A DNA stretch of 64,000 bases, from assembly GCA_009741485.1 (NCBI GenBank), contig CM019236.1:31363835-31427834 (forward strand), in the 5' to 3' direction. The stretch is from Malurus cyaneus samueli (lineage: Eukaryota > Chordata > Aves > Passeriformes > Maluridae). How positions within the stretch are numbered: the first letter of the stretch is position 1; the number at the start of each line of letters is the position of its first letter. Below are positions 25,901-38,000 of this stretch, in pieces. Below the pieces are notes generated by a model. It did not search any database, was not told the origin of the DNA, and saw nothing but the letters and a program-made list of their open reading frames with translations. Made by a program: the position numbers and the translations under genes.

Positions 25901-26514
25901 TATTTTAGTTCTTTGTAGTATAAGCTAGTATGCAAAAAGGCCTTTGCAGTAGTGTTGTCAGTAATAGCAAGTGATTTTTCAATTAGTAATTAAAAACGTA
26001 CTTCCTTATCAAGATTTAAAAATGCAACAAGATGATTTAGCTTTAATGAAATTAAAAGGACCAAGGAGGCAAAAGAAAGCTGTAAAGGGAAAATGTTGTG
26101 TATTGGGCAGATATTTATTCTGTTGTTTTGTTTCAGAAATGATAGTCTGCTAAACTTAGTACATATTATAGGCTTTTTTGAACTTCAGAAAACACAGCTG
26201 TGTTTTAAATTTCTGCTTTAAAAAAATTCACAAATTTACATTGTAGTAATATATTTTCAGTGACTAATGTACCTATTTTATTGTGTTAAAAATTGTACTT
26301 GCAGCTCTATTTTATCACATCCACATTTCAACATACTGCTGAAAATTCCCACTGTTCCCACTATTCCCACTATCATATGCAGACGTAGCTCAGTCATTTC
26401 TTTTCCTTCAGTATCTGTGTCTTTAAATGTCCATGAGAAACTGTGCAAAATCAAATTTTTATTATATCGTTTTTATCAGTCTTGGCATAGGAATGGATAA
26501 AAAACCAGTTTAGC

Positions 26515-26875
26515 ATGTCCCACAGCCTCTCCTCACAGGGCAAGCGCTCCAGCCCCACTGCCTTGGTGGCTTCCTCTCGCCTCCAGCCAGCTTGTGGATG
26601 TGTTCCCTGCATGCAGGGTGATACTGCTGATGTGTTCTGATGCACTCAGCAGAGCAGGGCCAATCCCTTCCCAGTCTCTGGGCTTCTGTGACATTGCTGT
26701 CCCCCACTGCTGCCCAGGGGCATGGCTGGCCACTGCTCACCTTGCTGACCTCTGGGGCCATCCCCAGCCCTGCTAGCCCCAGCCTGCACCTGCAGGGTTC
26801 TGCCCTCCTGGGAAAGACATTCCTGTGGGCCAATTTCTGTCACAGTCCCTTTGGCTATCTGGCATGCCCTCAAGT
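26515..26875 (-). mobile_element. CR1 LINE fragment, - strand
   Basis: A GC-rich island in AT-rich flanks. On the + strand it begins 'cacagcctctcctcacaggg' followed by 'caagcgctccagcccc', 'ccttggtggcttcctctcgc' and 'catccccagccctgctagcc', the reversed middle part of an avian CR1 3' region. The usual tail is missing on the left, so it is truncated at both ends. Overlapping open frames here are by-products of its GC content. Confidence 0.75.
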
Positions 26876-26879
26876 ATAA

Positions 26880-27544
26880 ATGCTATTCAAGATGAATTAT
26901 TTTGAATGTAAATAACAGCGTCCAAGATAGTAATGGGAACAAAACTTTGCTGTCCACAAAAGGTACAGTAGGAGCAGATATGAAAGTACAGGCAGGAATA
27001 ACAGGTATTAATGGTCTAGTAAAAATTGCTTAAAATCACAAGAAAGAATAAAGAATTTAGTTGGTCTTGCACGTCTATGTGTTCACTGGTACCTAGAAAC
27101 TGTGGGCTTCAGTTTATTACTTCTTCAGGGTAGCTGCAATATAAGCAAAAGGCATCACCAGTGGTAGTTCTGTACTAATTTATCTGGAATGGTAAATGAC
27201 TTGAGATCAATAATCTAGAATATTTTTTCCCTCATTACACAACTGAAAATCAGGAGATTGCCATTAACAAGTATAATTATGTGAAGTCTGTTCCCTTCCT
27301 TTTGTAGTAGTTTCTGTAGATGTAGTTAAGCAGCTTGTGGGTCTTTAATATTATTTGAACTAACAACCATTGCTTATGAGAACAAGAAATGCTTTTGATG
27401 CTGTCTTCAGTAGACTTGAGGCCCAAGGTAAAATATGTTGCTTGTTCTTGGGTAGTCGTTACACAGCACCATTAGGTTGTCATCATTGTTGTCACATAGT
27501 TAAGAGATATTAAAGAAGTAAGAACTTTTACCTGAGTACTGCAG

Positions 27545-27595
<51 letters not shown>

Positions 27596-30545
27596 GTGTT
27601 ATTCTATTGTGAATTTCTTTGTAAATGTATGATTGTGAACATACTGTTTATAATCATTACATTAATAATAGTAATATAATATTGTGAATACACATAGAAA
27701 TTATCTACTCTTTCCTCCATATTTATTTATGTTGTTACAGTTTAAACCCTGTTAAAATCAATTAAAAAAATCACATTTCATTATTAATAGCCTCTCTTGA
27801 AATGATTTCTTCTTCCGCTTTCCTTTTCCCTCTCGTCAATTCTTAAGTTCATATTAAACATTTCAAAATAGTGTATCCATTTTTTTCCTCTCAATATGCT
27901 TGGACTCTCTTTGTCTACTATTCTCTTTCCTGCTCAAGAGATCATCTAGTTCTGTGGGATATAAATAAAACGAGATCTATGTTATCCAAGTCTTGCCTGT
28001 TTCCAAATTATTTTTTTTCCAACTGTTTCTGTCTTAAATTTTATTTTCTAAATACCAGTCCTATAGTTCTGAAAACCATGTAGAAGACACAATTAAAGTT
28101 AAGGATATTTGATTATCATCTTCTGTGGGGTATTTATATGCCAAAAGTACCTTTCACTTTCTTTTGAGCAAAATACTTCAAATTTAGAGCATGAAGATAA
28201 CAAAGAGGAAAGACAAAAATAAACTAATGAAGCACACCTGCAATGGCAAAAGACATAATCCATTATTTCTGTTTACAAACCTGTCAAAATTCTGTTTACG
28301 TTGTTTTCTGTGCTGCTTTAAGTGCAAGAGAGTGCTTTATTCCAAAGCCTCATTGCTTTGATAGTTAGAAACACTGCTACCTACTTTGCTTGTGTTATGT
28401 TTCACATTTATCTTACAAAAGAAATCTGCTAAGACTTCCCCAGTAGACTTTCTTTTTTAAATGTATTTTTAAGCTTTTGAATGTTGTGAAATGAATGCAT
28501 AACTTTCTGCCTTCTGACTTGAGTGTGACTTCGACTAGTGACTGGCCTAGATCTGATGGATGGTTTGTCTAGTGATGAGGACTGAAATAGTGACCAGGGC
28601 TGCATATCAACCCAGCACAAAAATTCTTTCTTTACAGTGGAAATGCTTGCCTTAATGGAAGGAGCAGAAATCAGAAAGCAGGCAAAATACTAAAGACTTA
28701 TTTCAGCCTCTAATGTTGTATTACAAGATTATGTTGATACAGTTCTGACCATCTGTGTTGCTTTTCCACATTTGTAATTTGTAGGAGAAACATTTCAATA
28801 AAATCAACCTGTTTCAGGTTGCTCACAGTCTTTATTACAATAATTTGTCAGTTTCACACGTTTTATTACAGTAACTTTTCAGGTTAGTACAACATTTACA
28901 ATTGAAGTATCAAAAGTACTTTCTTAAAAAATAACAATAAATTCCACCTGAAATGTTCAACAGATTTTATCAGAATATGCAAAACACGTCACAAGATCAA
29001 AATACAGTTTCTGTTGTCTAAAAGATATTGCTTTACAACTTCACTAATAGTCATTTTTCTAATGAGAAGTGCTATACATAAAAATATAAAAGACATTTAA
29101 CAGTAAGACTTCAAAGGAAAAGCAAGTTGGAGGGTTGTTGTAGGGAGTGTTAACAGCTTGCATGGGAGAAAAACGCCACGCGCTTGGCTGTCTTGAGAAA
29201 TAGAGATTGGAATGTAGAATTGATAATGCAGGTGGCTTACAATTATAAACATTACTAATACTGTAGCTTTTGCAAACCTACCGATCCTATGCTGATGAAT
29301 AGAAAATGACAGCCTAACTAACCAATGTATGTTTGACACAAATGTATGCACTGGTTGCTGAAGTGGATAAAAGAGGCCTGTCCCAGAATAAAGGGGTTAC
29401 TTTTTGTGTGTGTATATGTGTGTCTTTGTGTCTGTTATTTTGTGTTGGCTATCTGGCCAACAGTGACAGGTTGTAGAACTAGACTTGAAAAACATTTAGG
29501 GGTATTCTTTAAAAGAACAGAAAATTTATTTTTTCTTCCAACTTTCAAAGCTGTAGAATGAAAATTCCATTTAGTATCAAGTGTCCTTTAAAAACAATAT
29601 TTATACTGCTTTTGTTTTCAAATGTAATGTTATCATCTTTGTGGGAGTCTTTTGTTCATTTATATTTTAAAAATATCCATTTGTGAATACAATCTGTACA
29701 AAGTCTGACTCCCAGATGATGGATTTACTGTGTGCTGGAGGCTGTTGCATATTCAGAAAGGGATTCAAGTGAAAATCTCACTGCAGGAATCTCTTTTCCC
29801 TTTCCTTCTCTCTTGAGAAATGCGATGTCATAACTGACTGTGTGAAATGATATATGGTGTGAATTGCCCTCTGAGCTACAGAGGAGCTGAGTGCTTTAGA
29901 GACATATAACTGGATAGTAATGGAGATTAATGAAGATAGATGCAGTTAAAAAAAGACTGCTTTTAATAGAAGTATTTTAAAAATGTGCCATCATACTGAG
30001 AAATTAATAGCCTAAATGTTTTAAAAAAATAAAGGAAAAAATCAAGCAATGCTGAGAAACAGGTGCCTTAATTAATCATTTTTTAGAACCTTAATGATCA
30101 AGAAACTATGGATATTGGACATGGAGATGCTACATTAGTTTATCTTATCACTCCCACTTCCACAGCAGGAAATTAAATTCTTCAGTACTTTTCTTCATCA
30201 TACTGTCAAATGTTTTACCCAGCTATTTTGAAATGGCTTAAATAATGGATATGGGAAATTAATTTAAAGTTTTCTGACTGATTTATGTGGAACCTCAGCA
30301 CAAATGATGACATTCCAAAAGGTGGTCAATCACCTGAAGGAATACCTGGAAAAGGAGTAGTGAATATGCTGTAAAAATGCCTGACGGTGAGGCTCACGGT
30401 AAAGGAGTGAGAACATGCTAATGCCTGATCATTCAATAATAAATTTAAAAGCCAGTGGAAAATACTACTACGTTTTTAATCTGCAGTTGTTATGCTCTGA
30501 CTATAAGATATGCCTTTGCCTAAATTAAAGTGCAAATGAGACCTT
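26880..30545. other. Intron-like or intergenic stretch
   Basis: AT-rich single-copy sequence with an A48 homopolymer (27545-27592) and a short TG-rich run near 29406-29435. I see no gene, RNA or known repeat family that I can support. Confidence 0.5.
27545..27592. repeat. A48 homopolymer
   Basis: 48 uninterrupted A residues. Upstream sequence (27000-27540) shows no LINE tail or ORF that would make it the poly(A) of a processed retrocopy. CR1 does not leave poly(A) tails. Confidence 0.9.
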
Positions 30546-30549
30546 ATGG

Positions 30550-31190
30550 CAAAGTAAACAGTACAGATTTTATTTAACAGTAAATGTGAGGTAGAGAGAT
30601 AGAGAAAAATAGGAAGTGGGGGCAAGGAGGGAAAAGAAAAGAGAGAAAGAGAGAGAAAGATGCCACCACTACATGGTGTCCTGTAGCAACCTGGTCTTCA
30701 CCGTGGTCTTCTCAGTGGTAGGTGTGCCTGAGTCATTCTTCTGGAGGTACCATGTTATACGATCCAGGTCCCAAGTGTCCATGGTGCCTAGGTGCTCTTC
30801 CCATAACTTGAGATGCCAAGTGTGTAAGCATTTCCTTTAACCAGTTTGCCACAGTGAGAGTTTTTGTTTGGGTGCTAACCAATTCTGGGTTTAGCTCTTT
30901 CCTGCTGTGTCATGTGTCTCGATCTCAAGTTCCTGTTGTGGTGGCTTATTTTATGGGAAGTTCCAGTGTTTTGAGACAGCTAACTACATTCTTGTAAGTC
31001 CAAACAGTAGTTCAGAAGGCAGTTCAGATAAATGAATATTGGTGAAACTTGAAACCTGTCCTGGGGAGCGCACGTGCCGTGAGATTGTGCCCTCAGCCTG
31101 CAGAATTGAGAATTACTCCCTGAAAATGTTTTTGTCAAGAAACTGCACAATGAGAACTTCATAGATTCAGCTGCTTTTGTTGATTAGTTT
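30550..31190 (-). mobile_element. Probable endogenous retrovirus LTR fragment
   Basis: The left part carries a purine-rich GAAAAGAAAAGAGAGAAAGA stretch followed by 'ggtgtcctgtagcaacctgg' and 'tcttcaccgtggtcttctca'. I recall similar sequence from passerine-type ERV LTRs in reverse orientation. A TTTATT (reversed AATAAA) near 30570 fits a - strand LTR. It is diverged and the boundaries are approximate. No internal retroviral gene is present. This rests on memory of the family and needs a repeat-library match. Confidence 0.45.
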
Positions 31191-31241
31191 AATTGAAGGA
31201 AAAGTGAAGAAAAAGGTGGTATGTTGTTGTAGATATCCAGT

Positions 31242-32148
31242 TGTACTGGGTGAATGTGGCAAGGTGGGTCTGCAGGGTGGGCATCTGTAAGAAGCTACCT
31301 GAAGGTTGTCCTGTGTCTGAGATAGGCAGATGTGCTGCTGGCCAAAGCCGAGCCTGTCAGGGACAATGGCAGCACCCCTGTGGGAACAGACTTAAGAAGG
31401 GTGGGAAAAATAACAACTGGGCAACAGCAATTGCAGCCAGGTGAGTGAGAATATGAGAGAACCTGCAGACAGCGAGGTCAGTGCAGAGGGAGAGGGACGA
31501 GGTGCTGGAGACTGTGGCCTTTGGAGCAGGACCTGTGGCTTCATGGAAAGAGGAGCCCATGGTGGAGCAGGTTTTCTGGCGGGACCAGCGATCCCATGGA
31601 GGACCAACTCTGGAGAAACATTTTCCCAAAAGACAGCATCATATGGGAAGACCTGCGCTGAATTCGTACATGAAGAGCTGTAGCCTTTGGAAGGACTCCT
31701 GCTGATGCAGTTAATAGAGGATTGCTTCCCATGGAGACACTTCATGCTGGAGTAGGGGAGTGGCATGAGAAGTCCTCCCGGTGCAGTAGAAGGAGTATCA
31801 AAGACAATATGATGAGCCCTCATTCCTTATCCTTCTGAGCCACTTGAGGGTGTGAGGTAGAGAAAATCAATAGTAAAATTGAGTATGAAAGGAAGACAAG
31901 GGTGTGAGAAAGGTGGTTTAAGACTTAATTTCTCATCACTCTGCTCCAATTTGATTGGTAATAAATTAAATCAGTTTTCCCTAGTCAAATCTGTTTTAAG
32001 ATGGCAATTACTGTGTTATTTCTTCCTGTTCCTTATCTCAAATGCATGAGCCTTTCATAGTATTTTCTGTCCCCTGTCCAGTTAAAGAAAGAATGTGATG
32101 AAGTGACTCTGTTGGGCACCTGGCATCCAGTCAAGATCAACCACACCA
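31242..32148 (+). mobile_element. Solo LTR of an avian endogenous retrovirus
   Basis: It begins TGTACTGGG and ends near CAACCACACCA. In between, it follows in order segments of a well-known bird LTR: 'gctggccaaagccgagcctg', 'cagcacccctgtgggaacag', 'aacaactgggcaacagcaat', repeated 'cccatgg(tg)gagcagg' units at 31540-31740, a 'ttgattggtaataaattaaa' segment that includes a possible poly(A) signal, and 'gttgggcacctggcatccag'. It is about 0.9 kb, with no gag, pol or env on either side, so it is a solo LTR. I could not define a clean target-site duplication. The open frames inside it are not genes. Confidence 0.85.
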
Positions 32149-33419
32149 ATATATGACCCTGTATGGAATGACCATATAAAAATGTTAGCAGCAGTTTTCT
32201 TGGTGCTGTACCTCATTCTCCCTGAAAAGGACAAGGGGAATCTCTCCCACAGTAGCTCCACACTAGAAGGGAATTTTCCATTTTCTGAGCCTGAGAGGGT
32301 TTTGTTCAGAGCCAGCTGGCAAGATTGCCTCTACCATAAATATACACGCCAACTAACTAGACTATGGCCCTTCATTTAGGAACAGATTTTGCAGAACAGT
32401 TACTTGTAGATAACAGGAATGGATTAACTGACTCGAGATCTAGAGGCTCTTCTCATTTGTCAGACCAAAGTGGCATGTCCCAGAACCTTTACGATCTGCA
32501 TCATATATAATTTTATAATTCTTGAAAAAGACCATTCAGATGTGCACAGAAGTTATCTGCTTAACTCTTGTGAAATAACACAAAAAAGTGCCAGAAAAGT
32601 GTCATAACACTTGGAATGGGTCATGACATTACCTGCAGCAAAAATGTTTTACAGATTTAGATGGTTTTTTTTCCCCCCTGCTTCAATACAGATGATCATC
32701 TACCTTTTTTTTCCTCCTAAATTTGCCCTTGCAGTCTTTGAGTGAGTACTGTTGGGCAAGCTGATTTATGTTTAACTTGTACAAGACAAAGTGGTATGAA
32801 ATGTCTTAAACGTTTTCTTTCTTCATCCGCAATGCTTGGTAAGTGGGGGAGAAAGTAATTAAAAGTACATGCAGTTGGGTCTTAATCCAGAATATCATCA
32901 CGTATCATGACTGAGCATAGCTGCTAGATTTCTTCCCAGGTTTTGTCTCAAATAGCTCACTGCTGTTTCATGTAGAGTACTGGATTATCAGTGAACCATT
33001 TTCTTACACCATCTAAGTTCTTTCTCAAGAAATACCTTTTGCATTTTCTTTGGATCACAGCATTGGAAAATAGTTTTGCAGCTTTGGATAACATCTAGAA
33101 ACTTTGGATAACATCTAGAAATAGCCTTTTCCCCATAAGCATCTTTATCACCATTCTTCTGATTCTTTCTCCATAGCTGTTTTGGCTGTTACTTTACCAT
33201 GTGTACTTCCAAAATGTCAGTTTGATTTAGCTTGATGTAAATAGCTGGAATCTACATAGTAAACAGAGATAGTCTGAGTACTATCCTTTCTTCTTAAAGA
33301 CACAATATACCAAATTTCTCATTATTAAAACTAGGTTGGATTGTAGCAGCTGTTGGTGCTATTGACGTAGATTGTTGGTGTATAAGTAAATTTTGATTAC
33401 TTAAGATTTTTTCTTAGGA
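32149..33419. other. Non-coding stretch
   Basis: AT-rich, with no gene or known repeat seen except a 20-bp tandem duplication at 33082-33121. Confidence 0.5.
33082..33121. repeat. 2 x 20 bp tandem duplication
   Basis: The unit CTTTGGATAACATCTAGAAA occurs twice, perfectly and head to tail. Confidence 0.95.
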
Positions 33420-33720
33420 ATAGAAATGATTTAGTAGTCTTACAGCTTCCTCATGAGGGAAAGTGGAACAGCATGAAGCTCTGCCAGGGAGGTTTAGGTT
33501 GGATTTTAGAGAAAGGTTCTTCACCCAGAAGGTGCTGGGCACTGGAACAGTCTCCCCAGGGCAGTCACAGCACAGCCTGACCAGTTCATTAAGTGTTTGG
33601 ACAATGCTCTCAGGCACAGGGAGTCACTCTTGGGGTGTCCTGTGTAAGGCTAAGAGATGGACTTTAGTGATCCTTGTGGTTGGTTCCCTTCCTACTGGGA
33701 AGTCTATGATTCTGTAACAA
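33420..33720 (+). mobile_element. CR1 LINE 3' fragment
   Basis: It reads 'ccagggaggtttaggttgga', 'ttcttcacccagaaggtgct', 'cactggaacagtctccccag', and ends 'tctatgattctgtaac'. This is a typical avian CR1 3' end on the + strand, about 300 bp and diverged. Confidence 0.85.
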
Positions 33721-33861
33721 ATATTAGGTTTGCTTAGTATGAACCATTAAAGGATTTCTGCTTTGCAACATTTGCAACATCCCTGATTTTCAATGGGTAT
33801 CATAGAGCACTTGCAGGAGCTGTTCTTTCGAGGTGTCTCTCACAGTGGAACTTAATAATCA

Positions 33862-35181
33862 TATAGAAAAAAATAGGAATTCTGTTTCTGAATGAAATAA
33901 ATGCTCAGGTTGAGTGTAGAAAGTGTTTAATTACTTTGTTTTTTTTTTTTTTTTAATTACAGATAAATTTATGTTTCTTCCATTAATATTGTGAAGATAA
34001 AATCACATTTTTTGTTAACTGGAGTTTGATTTGAGTTCATTCTTTCATCAGTGTACGTTTACTCAGACTCTTAATGTTGTGATTCCATGTCTTTCAGTCA
34101 TTAACATTGTGGGCATCTGAAGCACTAATTCATAAGGAACCTTCAATTCCTGCTTTTGTCCTGATTAATTTCTCTGAATTTCCTCACATGTATACCTGGG
34201 TACAATATATCGAGAAGCCTGCTGGTTCTTTGAGGACTTTGCATATGCTATGTGAAACAAAATTTTTCATTATTTTTTTGCTCCCTAAACTGACATAAAT
34301 TAAAGAACATTGCATATATTAGTACATGTATTAACTGTATTGCTTTGATTACTCTTGAGTAAAAGTGCATTCTCTGCATATCAAATATTTCTGAGCCAGA
34401 TATCCATTTTTAATGTGGTTTGCCTAAAATACCCCACAGGTGGCATAACAGTGGATGATTAGGTTTGTGGTGAGATTAGGGAGCATTAGATACAAGCAAT
34501 ATAATTTGCTACCTATGTCATTTAAAACTACCATAGATGCTGCTATAATTAATGAAAAACTTTTTCAAGCTAGCTTGTTTTTCTTCTAAATCTGAATTTT
34601 CTCTTATGAATATCAAACTGTGTCCAATTTCTGTATTTCCAGGAAAGATTTAGTTTCTGAGCTAAGTGTGCCTCTGCAATGAGCCCTCTGTGCCAAGATC
34701 CTTCAAGACTGTGTGAGAGCTACCTGAAGTTCTGGATGGCATTTTTTTCTTCTCGTTTTCAACTACAGAAAACTACTTCTGTGTTTTCTCATAGTGTTCT
34801 GTTGGTTTGGTTTGCTCAATAGTAGTAATAGCAATACCGTTAGTAGCAAGATTAGTAACACTAATAACTGACTTTGGGCCCCAAACTCGTCTGTAATGAA
34901 AGCTGGCATTAGACTTGCTTGTGATACAGCAGTACTTGGGTAGAAGCCACCTTACCTCTGTGGCCAAAAAATGCACCTTTTCTCTGTTCTCCCTTCCTGC
35001 ATTACTTCTCAGAATGAGAGAGCTTTCTTGTGTTTTTAAAGAGAGTTCATGGAACACGATTATTCTGTCTGTTTTTTATAGAAATTTCTTGAAGTTTCTC
35101 TGAATAGCTGCTTTCTCTCCTCACTGCCCTTGTGAGGGGCTCAGAGATTCAGGGAAAGGGAGTTTTCTTTCCTCTGCCAAC
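33862..35181 (+). repeat. Block R1, left arm of inverted duplication
   Basis: Reverse complement of 44036-45355 over about 1.32 kb. Spot checks show identity, and three open frames within it are letter-for-letter the same in both arms. It stops at the 25-N gap. Near-identity means either a very recent duplication or the same genomic segment assembled twice. Confidence 0.9.
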
Positions 35182-35206
35182 NNNNNNNNNNNNNNNNNNN
35201 NNNNNN
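35182..35206. other. Assembly gap of 25 N
   Basis: Exactly 25 Ns, placed at the junction between blocks R1 and S1. These blocks are not adjacent in the right-hand arrangement. Confidence 0.98.
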
Positions 35207-38000
35207 TTACCTGCAGCACGTCATCTATTAATGGTACTGTTTTGGACAGAGCACTTGAATAAGTATATGGCCTGCAGCCCTGCGTCAGTCACTTAACTTG
35301 GCCTGAAGGAGCAACTTTGAGAAGGCCCAAACCCAGGTTTAAGAAAAAAAAGTTTACCTTGTCTTAAAATTAACTGCAGTAACACCACATAACTAAATAA
35401 GTTGTGCTACTGACAATGACTTGCTAAGATTTTCACCTTTAACTGAATAACGTAACTATGCACTGGTTTAATGACAGTGAAAAATTACTGGATTTGAAAG
35501 TTGCTGTAGTGTCTATGAAAACAGCTCAGTCAGAAGATCAGCCTCATTTTTTTCTTTCATATCCACCTTGCTATTTTAAAGTCAAGTTTCATATTATGAT
35601 AACAGGCAACTTCTCCACTAACATGTAAATCAGTTTTATAAGAGTAAAGGTGTAGGCAAATCCATTCAGCTGGAAGTAGACAGACTATCTTATCTATAAT
35701 GTGTAAGTAAGGAAATAAATCCTTAAAGAGAAATACAATAATTAAAAAAATTAAAATTTTCAAGACTAGTTTAATTTCCAGCTACATCATCCTCATTCCT
35801 TGTCTGAGTTGGAAACAGAAATAAATAATAAATAATTCAATATTTTAATTTATTGTAGAGGAACGTTATGAAATATAAGATATAAATAAATGTTTCCCAT
35901 GTGCAGAGTATTTTCAGTCCCTTTGTTTATGTTTAAATCTTTCATCCTTCAAATGAACACTGCTATCACTAGAAATTTGAATAGTAAACCAGTTAAACTG
36001 GCAAATTCAAGCAGTGGAACTGGATATTTGGTTTTGTAAAGTTGATTGTCTGAAGATTTCTTCATGTTTTATACTGGAAAGACTTCACTTAGAAATGAAG
36101 GTAGACAGATGTTCTTGCAAATCCAGATCACATGCAAAGAAAAAGGAAGAAAGACTTACACACATTTCTTTCCATTTTATAGCAATTTTAATCTGCTTTA
36201 AAATGCACAGAAAAGTACTGGGAGGCCCCAAAATCTTTAGCTTCTGTCAAACCGTCTGTTTTCGGCTTCAGACTAGCCAGAGTGTCTGCTGCTTGAAGCC
36301 TTTGAAGTATCTACAGATTGGACTTTCACTGCCCTCAGCAACTCGAGGGAGGAACCAGTGGTTTGAAGGAGAAAAAAATCCTCTGCTGCAGCCAAGTTTT
36401 GATTATCTGTCAGCTTGGGCAATCCAAAGCTACTTCAAAAGGCTTCGAAGTGCAGACACAGTGGCTGGGGCTGAAGTTGACTTTGGAGATTTCAGGATCC
36501 AGAACTCAGTAACATTTCCAAAATTAATCGTGAATGGATTAAAATGAAGTAATATAATTAAATATATACTCCAACTCCTTTTCTATCCATTGCAATCTAC
36601 TGATAAAATGTACCCTAGAACAGTAGACACGTGACAAGCAAAAAATTACTTAATTGTGGTTCACTTTAATAACCTCTGTTCTATCTGTGAAACAACATGA
36701 AAAGTTATTAAAAGATAACTGTGTGCTCAGGTGCTGAGTAAAGCTGGCTTGCACCCCACTGCTGAGCTCAAGGTGAGTCACTGCTTTCCCATGTTGTTAC
36801 ACAGGGATCCTTGATGTGTTTGAAACCCACATTGAGATTGATGAATACTCTGGCTCATTTCTCCCTAATTTCTCAGGCATTTTTCACTACCAGGATATAC
36901 AGCAGCATTTTAACACAATACTTCATCAAAAAAACACTAATTTAAGCAATCTAATAAATGTGGAATTCCAAAGTCTCCTTACTAAGCCAGTGTCTTTGTT
37001 TTGGCTAAGTTTTTTTTTTACTAGAAGAGCTTTTTGGTGAGAGGAGAACAAGCAAAAGAGGGCATTTTGGCAAAGGCCATTTTGGTTGGCCATTGAATCT
37101 CCATTCTGCCTGGTCAACAGCAAGAAAGTGAACTCTAGTTGTATATCCCAACAACATACTATAGCCCATTACATCAATTGAGAAAATTGTCTCTCTGTGT
37201 CTCCTTGTCTGAAGTTGTTCCTAGAATAACAGAACTGTTTAGTTTGGAAAAGACTTCTGGTTTATTGAGTCCTTAAAACGACCAAGTCCTCCTACATCAA
37301 GCAAATAAATATTTCCTCTTCCAGGAAAAGGGAACTGATTCTGCATGAAAAAATCTCTGCAAAATGGGGAAAGGTCAGGTAGTATTTCGTGTGTTACTCT
37401 GACCATACAGTTTTTGTTTAAGGTGAAATTACTTAAGGAGGTGAAAAGCTCATGTCTGAGATATGGCAAAACCTGTGGATTAGTCAGTCTTCTGAAACGT
37501 AGGAGCAAGAAGATATTTCAGCTAGGTGGATTCAGGAGGAAGAATAGAACTCTCCATCTGTGTCCACAAAGTTTTTGTGACTCTCAGAGACTGATTACCA
37601 TGCAGACTTGGAGGAGATATTTACATTAGCTTTAGCTCTTTCATCAGCACAGAAGCTGTCTAGCTGTGGAAAAGCATGAAGGTTTGTGATAGTCTCTGCT
37701 TTTTAGTGTCTGTGGGTTTTGTTGAGTGTGTGTCAGATGCTGCTGGAACCAATCTGTGGGTTTTGCCCACTTGGCTGCAGTAGAGAGAAGCAATAAAATC
37801 TGTTCCAGACTCTTTGTTACAGTGAGGTAGCCAAATCTGGATGATACTTGCAGCACTTGCTGAAAAGTTGAAAAGTGTTTAATCTAAGTATTTTTCTCAT
37901 TTCATCAAAAAGTTTTGTCAAGGCACAGAATTATTCAAAGTGGTCTCAGTTTATTATCAAAACACTGGAAAAATTAGAAGGGAAACAGAGAAATGACCAA
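35207..38000 (+). repeat. Block S1
   Basis: Reverse complement of about 48625-51447 (starts TTACCTGCAGCACGTCATCT). The arms differ by scattered small indels. It contains a short CR1 tail fragment (37215-37285). A 177-codon open frame at 36014-36547 is broken in the mirrored arm and has no recognisable domain, so I do not call it a gene. Confidence 0.85.
37215..37285 (-). mobile_element. Short CR1-like 3' tail fragment
   Basis: 'agaataacagaactgtttag' followed by TTTGGAAAAGACTTCTGG resembles the reversed CR1 end (agaatcatagaa...ggttggaaaagacctc). A mirrored copy sits at about 49347-49415. Confidence 0.55.

Larger units (their letters stand above)
19374..26514. other. Long intron-like or intergenic stretch
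   Basis: About 7 kb of AT-rich single-copy sequence. Apart from the minisatellite at 19664-19798 and an AAAC microsatellite at 22949-22973, I see no repeat family, RNA gene or convincing exon. The longest open frame (20832-21209, - strand, 125 codons) has no recognisable domain and no splice context that I trust. Confidence 0.55.

Noticed and set aside
26510..26879. Cluster of overlapping ORFs in a GC-rich island, possible CpG island or exon
   Set aside because: Sequence order matches a reversed CR1 fragment; GC content explains the open frames.
31392..31823. 143-codon - strand ORF and several overlapping ORFs
   Set aside because: Produced by the GC-richer solo LTR, not a gene.
36014..36547. 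177-codon ORF, longest in the window
   Set aside because: No recognisable domain, mixed composition, and the mirrored copy at about 50080-50620 breaks the frame; lies inside a duplicated AT-rich block.
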